This document shows, in pieces, positions 6,738-10,733 of a stretch of 10,733 nucleotides of DNA. Each line of letters starts with the position of its first letter. Within the stretch, counting starts at the first letter, position 1. Source of the stretch: Lysobacterales bacterium UBA5700 (GTDB lineage: Bacteria; Pseudomonadota; Gammaproteobacteria; Xanthomonadales; Xanthomonadaceae); contig DIHI01000001.1 of NCBI GenBank assembly GCA_002420085.1, positions 1-10,733 on the forward strand. Direction: 5' to 3'. The translations under genes and the position numbers were made by a program. The notes under the pieces were generated by a model. It did not search any database. It worked only from the letters and a program-made list of their open reading frames with translations, and was not told where the DNA came from.

Positions 6738-8105
6738 TCAGGTGGTCGCCCGGATCGCAGTCGCCATACGTTCGACGATCTGATCGATGTGTTCGCGTTC
6801 GATGATCAAGGGCGGCGACATGGCGATCACGTCGCCGCTGTAGCGGACCATCAGATTGCGCTTGTGGAAGCAGTCGGTGAACACGTCGTAGCCGCGTGAA
6901 CCCGGTGCATTGTCGCGCGGCGCGAACTCGACTGCACCAATCAGGCCGTAGCTGCGGATATCGATCACGTTCGGCAGGCCCTTGAGGCTGTGCAGGCCGT
7001 CGGCCCAGTAGCTTTCCAGTTCGATGGCACGCTCGAACAGGTTTTCGTCGCGATAGATGTCGAGGGTCGCCAGGGCCGCCGCGCAGGCGACCGGATGACC
7101 GGAATAGGTGTAGCCGTGGAACAGTTCGATCATCGGCTCCGGACCCTTCATGAAGGTCTGGAAGATGGCGTCGGATGCGAACACCGCACCCATCGGAATC
7201 GCACCATTGCTCAAGCCCTTGGCGGTGGTCATCAGGTCCGGGGTGACACCGATCCGCTGTGCCGCGAATGCCTTTCCGACTCGGCCGAAGCCGGTGATGA
7301 CCTCATCGAAGATCAGCAGGATGCCGTGTTTCTCGCAGATCGCCTTCAGCCGTTGCAGATAGCCTTGCGGCGGCATCACCACCCCGCCCGAGCCGGACAC
7401 CGGCTCGACGATCACGGCGGCGATGGTCGAGGCATCGTGGAGTTGCACGATGCGCTCCAGATCGTCGGCCAGTTCGGCGCCGTGTGCCGGGAGCCCTTTG
7501 CTGAAGGCATTGCGGCCGATGTCGAGGGTGTGACGCATGTGATCGACACCCGGCAGCATCGCGCCGAATGCCTTGCGGTTGTTGACCATGCCGCCGACCG
7601 AGATCCCACCGAAGCCGACTCCGTGGTAGCCCTTCTCGCGGCCGATGAAGCGGGTGCGCTGGCCCTCACCCCGAGCGCGGTGGTAGGCGAGTGCGATCTT
7701 CAGCGCGGTATCGACCGACTCGGAGCCGGAGTTGGTGTAGAAGATGCGATTGAGCGGTTCGGGTGCGATCTCGGCCAGCCGCTCGGCCAACTCGAACGCC
7801 AGCGGGTGGCCCATCTGGAAGCTCGGCGCGAAGTCCATTTCGGCAATCTGCCGCTGCACCGCATGGACGATGCCCTCGCGGGCGTGGCCGGCATTACAGC
7901 ACCACAGACCGGCGGTGCCATCGAGGATTTCGCGGCCATCGACACTGCGGTAGTACATGCCCTTGGCACCGGTCAGCAGGCGCGGCGCGGCCTTGAACTG
8001 TCGGTTGGCGGTGAAGGGCATCCAGTAGGCATCGAGGTTGGCTGGTGCGGGTGCGGTCAGACCGCTGTCCTGCGGTCGTTGCGAAGTATGAAGTGGGGCG
8101 TTCAT
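6738..8105 (-). CDS. bauA: Omega-amino acid:pyruvate aminotransferase, BauA type
   Basis: A 455-aa class III PLP aminotransferase. It moves a terminal amino group, for example from beta-alanine, to pyruvate, giving a semialdehyde and L-alanine. The start (LDAYWMPFTANRQFKAAPRLL) and core (NRKAFGAMLPGVDHMRHTLD) resemble P. aeruginosa BauA and P. putida omega-amino acid:pyruvate aminotransferase. PLP contacts are SGS at 126-128, YHG with Tyr160, FDEV with Asp267, Schiff-base Lys296 in TTAKGLSNG, and TYSGHP with Thr333. MVRYSGD carries Arg421, aligned with the arginine that binds the substrate carboxylate in the P. putida enzyme. The end (SPPLIIEREHIDQIVERM) looks more like putrescine aminotransferase SpuC, so GABA or diamines remain possible substrates. 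AGGAGA (8116-8111) marks the start. It is first in the bauA-ald-mmsA-speB operon and divergent from puuR. Confidence 0.88.
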   Translation of the reverse strand: MNAPLHTSQRPQDSGLTAPAPANLDAYWMPFTANRQFKAAPRLLTGAKGMYYRSVDGREILDGTAGLWCCNAGHAREGIVHAVQRQIAEMDFAPSFQMGHPLAFELAERLAEIAPEPLNRIFYTNSGSESVDTALKIALAYHRARGEGQRTRFIGREKGYHGVGFGGISVGGMVNNRKAFGAMLPGVDHMRHTLDIGRNAFSKGLPAHGAELADDLERIVQLHDASTIAAVIVEPVSGSGGVVMPPQGYLQRLKAICEKHGILLIFDEVITGFGRVGKAFAAQRIGVTPDLMTTAKGLSNGAIPMGAVFASDAIFQTFMKGPEPMIELFHGYTYSGHPVACAAALATLDIYRDENLFERAIELESYWADGLHSLKGLPNVIDIRSYGLIGAVEFAPRDNAPGSRGYDVFTDCFHKRNLMVRYSGDVIAMSPPLIIEREHIDQIVERMATAIRATT

Positions 8106-8154
8106 GGCGGTCTCCTGTGCCGTATCGCTCGGTGGTGTGAAAGGTTGAAGGGAA

Positions 8155-8183
8155 ACGCTATCAGTGTTGAATAAACTTTACAA
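8155..8183 (-). promoter_or_regulatory. Predicted promoter of the bauA-ald-mmsA-speB operon
   Basis: On the minus strand TTGTAA (8183-8178) and TAGCGT (8160-8155) are 17 bp apart. The -35 matches four of six consensus bases and the -10 three of six. It lies about 50 bp ahead of the bauA start in one of the few AT-rich patches of the window. Its spacer contains a PuuR-box-like motif, which fits repression by occlusion. A weak, regulated promoter is plausible but unproven. Confidence 0.45.
8165..8179 (-). promoter_or_regulatory. Candidate PuuR operator, bauA side
   Basis: The minus strand reads AAAGTTTATTCAACA. It agrees at 11 of 15 positions with the E. coli PuuR box as I remember it (AAAATATAATGAACA). 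It sits inside the predicted bauA promoter. A second similar motif lies 64 bp away in front of puuR. The match is by eye against a remembered consensus. Confidence 0.5.
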
Positions 8184-8208
8184 TGTGCCGGGGTCGGCCG
8201 GCTAGGGT

Positions 8209-8236
8209 TTGACCGATACCGTGACGGGTGTTAAAT
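8209..8236 (+). promoter_or_regulatory. Predicted promoter of puuR-puuC
   Basis: TTGACC (8209-8214, five of six matches to TTGACA) and TTAAAT (8231-8236, four of six to TATAAT) are separated by 16 bp. The expected transcript start near 8243 leaves about 40 nt before the puuR ATG at 8284. If correct, this excludes the upstream in-frame TTG at 8209 and GTG at 8221 as puuR starts. Confidence 0.6.
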
Positions 8237-8243
8237 ATTTCGC
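8229..8243 (-). promoter_or_regulatory. Candidate PuuR operator, puuR side
   Basis: The plus strand reads TGTTAAATATTTCGC. It shares the core TGTT-R-AATA with the first candidate operator and matches the reverse complement of the remembered E. coli box at 9 of 15 positions. It covers the -10 hexamer of the predicted puuR promoter, so binding would give autorepression. The match is weaker than for the bauA-side site. Confidence 0.4.
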
Positions 8244-8283
8244 AACAGTGGCATCCTCCGCCAGACGATCTGGAATCCCAGCT

Positions 8284-8832
8284 ATGGACATCGGTGCGCG
8301 CCTGCACGCCATCCGCAAGGCTCGCGGTCTGAGCCAGCGCGAACTCGCCAAGCGGGTTGGCGTCACCAACAGCACGATTTCGCTGATCGAGCAGAACAAG
8401 GTCAGTCCGTCGGTCAGTTCCCTCAAGAAGGTGCTGGAAGGCATCCCGATCTCGCTGGCCGAGTTCTTCACGGCCGACTTCGAGGCCGCTGGCGAGGATG
8501 GCCCGTTCTACGGCACCGATCGCCAGCCCGACATGGGCAACAACGAGATCCACTATTTCCTGGTCGGCCAGGACCGGCCGGAGCGTCGGCTGTGCATCCT
8601 GCGCGAAGTGATGCCGCCCGGCAGCGATACCGGTGCCGAAATGCTCAGCCATGAGGGCGAGGAGGGTGGTGTCGTCGTGCGGGGGCGGGTCGAACTGACC
8701 GTCGGCGAGCGCAGCCGGGTGCTCGGGCCGGGCGAAGGCTATTACTTCGAGAGCCGGCAGCCGCACCGGTTCCGCAACGTCGGCGACGAGGATGCCATCA
8801 TCGTCAGCGCCAGCACACCACCCACGTTCTGA
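8284..8832 (+). CDS. puuR: PuuR-type HTH-cupin transcriptional regulator
   Basis: A 182-aa regulator with an N-terminal Xre-type helix-turn-helix and a C-terminal cupin domain, as in E. coli PuuR, the putrescine-responsive repressor. The DNA-binding part covers residues 4-60 (LHAIRKARGLSQRELAKRVGVTNSTISLIEQNKVSPSVSSLKKVL). NSTISLIEQNKVSPSVSSL is nearly the PuuR recognition region. The cupin covers about 105-176, with SHEGEEGGVVVRGRVEL, a PHRF motif, and the ending SASTPPTF, almost identical to the PuuR tail. The full cupin metal triad is not obvious, as in PuuR. It is divergent from the bauA operon and 16 bp ahead of puuC, so it likely controls both. The inducer is probably a polyamine or omega-amino acid (inference). 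The 8284 start is favoured by homology and by a good promoter just upstream; its Shine-Dalgarno is weak. Confidence 0.92.
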   Translation: MDIGARLHAIRKARGLSQRELAKRVGVTNSTISLIEQNKVSPSVSSLKKVLEGIPISLAEFFTADFEAAGEDGPFYGTDRQPDMGNNEIHYFLVGQDRPERRLCILREVMPPGSDTGAEMLSHEGEEGGVVVRGRVELTVGERSRVLGPGEGYYFESRQPHRFRNVGDEDAIIVSASTPPTF

Positions 8833-8848
8833 TACGACCGGAGCCATC

Positions 8849-10363
8849 ATGAACCTGCCTGCCACCCAGCCCGCCACCCATGCCACCTGGCTCGATCGCG
8901 CCAGCCGGTTGTCGATTCGCACCCAGGCATTCATCGATGGTCGCCATGTCGATGCCGCATCCGGCAAGACCTTTGACGACATCAGCCCGATCGACGGCCG
9001 ACTGCTCGGGCGGGTTGCCGATTGCGAGGCCGAGGATGTCGAACGGGCAGTTGCCGCTGCCCGACGCGCCTTCGAGGACGGTCGCTGGTCGGCACAGACC
9101 CCGGTGCAGCGCAAGAAGACCCTGATCCGCTTCGCCGCCCTGATCGACAGCCATGCCGAAGAACTGGCCCTGCTGGAAAGCCTCGACATGGGCAAGCCGA
9201 TCGACGACGCCCTGCACGTCGATCTGGCCGCGACCGTGCGCTGCATGAGTTGGACCGGCGAAGCGATCGACAAGGTCTACGATGAGGTGGCCCCGACCGG
9301 CCCCGACGAACTCGGCCTGGTGACCCGCGAACCGCTCGGTGTGATCGCTGCGATCGTGCCGTGGAATTTCCCGTTGTTGATGGCGACCTGGAAGATCGCT
9401 CCGGCCTTGGCGATGGGCAACTCGGTCATTCTCAAGCCCTCCGAAAAATCGCCGCTGACCGCCATCCGCATCGCCGAACTGGCGATCGAGGCCGGCATCC
9501 CGGCCGGCGTGTTGAACGTGCTGCCGGGCTTCGGCAAGGGCGCAGGCGAGCCGCTGGCCCTGCACATGGATGTCGATGGCATCGTGTTCACCGGCTCGAC
9601 CGCAGTCGGCAAGCACCTGCTGCAATGTGCCGGACGCAGCAACATGAAGCGTGCCTACATGGAATGCGGCGGCAAGAGCCCGAACATCGTGTTCGCCGAC
9701 GCCCCCGACCTGGATGCCGCCGCCCGAGCGGCCGCGTCCGGCATCTTCTACAACCAGGGCGAGGTCTGCACGGCAGCCTCGCGACTGCTGGTGCAGCGCG
9801 AGATCAAGGATGAGTTCGTCGCCCGAGTGGTCGAGGAAGGCCGCACGATGCAGCCACGCCATCCGTTGGAGCCCGGCGCACCGATGGGCGCCCTGGTCGA
9901 TGAGGCTCAGATGCAGCGGGTGCTCGGCTACATCGAGCGCGGCAGCGCCGAAGGCGCGCGCCTGGCACTGGGTGGCCGTCGGGTGTTGGCCGAGACCGGC
10001 GGCTACTACATCGAACCGACCGTGTTCGACGAAGTGCCGCGCGAGGCCAGCATCGCGCGCGAGGAAATCTTCGGGCCGGTGCTCTCGGCGATCGGGTTCG
10101 ACAGCGAGCAGGATGCTGTCCGGATCGCCAATGACAGCATCTTCGGACTGGCGGCCGGGCTGTGGACGCGCGACATCACCCGCGCCCATCGCGTCGCCCG
10201 TTCCCTGCGTGCCGGCAGTGTCTGGGTGAACTACTGGGATGGTGGTGACATGACCGCCCCGTTCGGTGGCTACAAGCAGTCCGGCAACGGCCGCGACAAG
10301 TCGCTGCACGCCTTCGACAAGTACACCGAACTCAAGGCGACCTGGATCAATCTCAAGGCGTGA
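8849..10363 (+). CDS. puuC: PuuC-type aminoaldehyde dehydrogenase
   Basis: A 504-aa NAD(P)+-dependent aldehyde dehydrogenase, collinear with E. coli PuuC. It oxidises gamma-(glutamylamino)butanal, 3-aminopropanal, 4-aminobutanal and similar aldehydes. Active-site elements are PWNFPLL (Asn173), KPSEKSPL (Lys196), FTGST (247-251), MECGGKSPN (general-base Glu272) and NQGEVC (catalytic Cys307). EEIFGP and the PuuC-like ending GDMTAPFGGYKQSGNGRDKSLHAFDKYTELKATW complete the set. Unlike mmsA in this window it keeps the hydrolytic glutamate, so it releases a free acid. GGAG at 8840-8843 marks the start, 16 bp after the puuR stop. Without puuA, puuB and puuD nearby, direct oxidation of unmodified aminoaldehydes, as by KauB of Pseudomonas, is at least as likely as the glutamylated route. 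Betaine aldehyde dehydrogenase activity is a less likely alternative. Confidence 0.93.
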   Translation: MNLPATQPATHATWLDRASRLSIRTQAFIDGRHVDAASGKTFDDISPIDGRLLGRVADCEAEDVERAVAAARRAFEDGRWSAQTPVQRKKTLIRFAALIDSHAEELALLESLDMGKPIDDALHVDLAATVRCMSWTGEAIDKVYDEVAPTGPDELGLVTREPLGVIAAIVPWNFPLLMATWKIAPALAMGNSVILKPSEKSPLTAIRIAELAIEAGIPAGVLNVLPGFGKGAGEPLALHMDVDGIVFTGSTAVGKHLLQCAGRSNMKRAYMECGGKSPNIVFADAPDLDAAARAAASGIFYNQGEVCTAASRLLVQREIKDEFVARVVEEGRTMQPRHPLEPGAPMGALVDEAQMQRVLGYIERGSAEGARLALGGRRVLAETGGYYIEPTVFDEVPREASIAREEIFGPVLSAIGFDSEQDAVRIANDSIFGLAAGLWTRDITRAHRVARSLRAGSVWVNYWDGGDMTAPFGGYKQSGNGRDKSLHAFDKYTELKATWINLKA

Positions 10364-10382
10364 GTGCAGCGTCAGGCCGCTG

Positions 10383-10697
10383 TCAGTCCCGGTGCCGGAA
10401 GCGCCGGGCGATGCGGTTGTGCAGATAGACCAGTATCAGGCTGCCGGCCAGTGCGAGCAGGAACAGCATGCCCGGACCCTCGGCATTCAGCCCGAACCAG
10501 CGCGCGGTGCCGGCCCCGAGCAGGGCGCCGGCGATGCCGAGCACGCAGGTAACCAGGATGCTGTGATTGCGTGGTCCGGCCGACATCGCCCGAGCGATCA
10601 CCCCGGCAAACACCCCGATCACGACCAGCAGCGGCCAGCCGTTGCCGATTTCGCGCAGGTATTGGAAGAACAGTGCGAACTCGACCGGCATGTTCAT
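10383..10697 (-). CDS. GlsB/YeaQ/YmgE-family small membrane protein
   Basis: A 104-aa hydrophobic protein with three predicted membrane spans, roughly residues 21-38, 46-66 and 74-93. Between them are short polar loops, and it ends in a basic tail (HNRIARRFRHRD). GVFAGVIARAM in the first span and VLGIAGALLGAGTARWFG in the second are the glycine-rich signatures of the transglycosylase-associated (GlsB/YeaQ/YmgE) family. The name is historical; no enzymatic activity is established and members are often stress-induced. The start at 10697 is supported by GGGAG (10707-10703). It is convergent with puuC, with 19 bp between stops, so it is not part of the polyamine unit. The 36 bp upstream inside the window are too short to judge its promoter. 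Confidence 0.85.
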   Translation of the reverse strand: MNMPVEFALFFQYLREIGNGWPLLVVIGVFAGVIARAMSAGPRNHSILVTCVLGIAGALLGAGTARWFGLNAEGPGMLFLLALAGSLILVYLHNRIARRFRHRD

Positions 10698-10733
10698 GGC
10701 ATCTCCCGGACCGGGGCTGGAGCGGTGCTGGCT

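Noticed and set aside
5525..6805. 426-codon open frame on the plus strand opposite ald
   Set aside because: It is an antisense shadow of ald. The 371-aa Ald protein carries all catalytic residues at family positions, while this frame shows no motif.
6990..8174. 394-codon open frame on the plus strand opposite bauA
   Set aside because: It mirrors the aminotransferase gene, has no domain, and runs into the divergent promoter region.
8161..9273. 370-codon open frame on the minus strand opposite puuR and the start of puuC
   Set aside because: It spans two well-supported plus-strand genes and shows no motif; the composition is typical of an antisense frame.
8804..10309. 501-codon open frame on the minus strand opposite puuC
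   Set aside because: It mirrors the clearly real puuC, has a low-complexity composition without any family motif, and has no plausible start context.
10367..10382. Small hairpin between puuC and the convergent membrane protein gene
   Set aside because: CAGCG and CGCTG give only a 5-bp stem with a 6-nt loop and no T-run, too weak to call a terminator.

Overview
The window looks like a chromosomal segment of a GC-rich gammaproteobacterium, most likely in or near the Xanthomonadales/Lysobacterales. This rests on three things: the gene order ssrA-smpB-ratA-rnfH-bamE-fur, an SmpB whose C-terminal tail ([17 protein letters not shown]) matches my recollection of Xanthomonas SmpB, and a cysteine-free Fur of the Xanthomonas/Pseudomonas type. 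The taxon is an inference from memory, not a search result.

Left part (1-2982), housekeeping block: 1-138 has no gene, only a 13-bp direct repeat and two small hairpins. The minus-strand tmRNA gene ssrA (174-527) carries the tag ANDDVYALAA, a strong terminator behind it (139-169) and a promoter in front (548-576). I see nothing definite in 577-730. smpB follows on the minus strand, ratA and rnfH lie divergently on the plus strand, and bamE (minus) converges on rnfH. fur (plus) is divergent from bamE. These genes serve ribosome rescue, a Coq10/START-type lipid-binding function, outer-membrane protein assembly and iron regulation.

Right part (3030-10363), a compact catabolic island for polyamines and omega-amino acids. 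Four minus-strand genes form one tight operon, in transcription order: a BauA-type omega-amino acid:pyruvate aminotransferase, alanine dehydrogenase (ald), a CoA-acylating (methyl)malonate-semialdehyde dehydrogenase (mmsA/bauC) and an agmatinase-family ureohydrolase (speB). Divergent from it are a PuuR-type regulator and a PuuC-type aminoaldehyde dehydrogenase, separated by 16 bp. The 178-bp divergent control region holds a plausible promoter for each side. It also holds two AT-rich motifs 64 bp apart that resemble the E. coli PuuR box, one inside each promoter.

How it could work together (inference): ureohydrolase releases urea from agmatine (or a guanidino acid). PuuC oxidises aminoaldehydes such as 3-aminopropanal or 4-aminobutanal to beta-alanine or GABA. 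BauA moves the amino group to pyruvate, giving a semialdehyde plus L-alanine. Ald turns alanine back into pyruvate, ammonium and NADH. MmsA converts malonate semialdehyde to acetyl-CoA. The glutamylation-route genes puuA, puuB and puuD are not here.

The window closes with a minus-strand GlsB/YeaQ/YmgE-type small membrane protein (10383-10697) convergent with puuC. No mobile element, CRISPR array or obviously new system is visible. The most interesting parts are the regulatory design and metabolic logic of the catabolic island.
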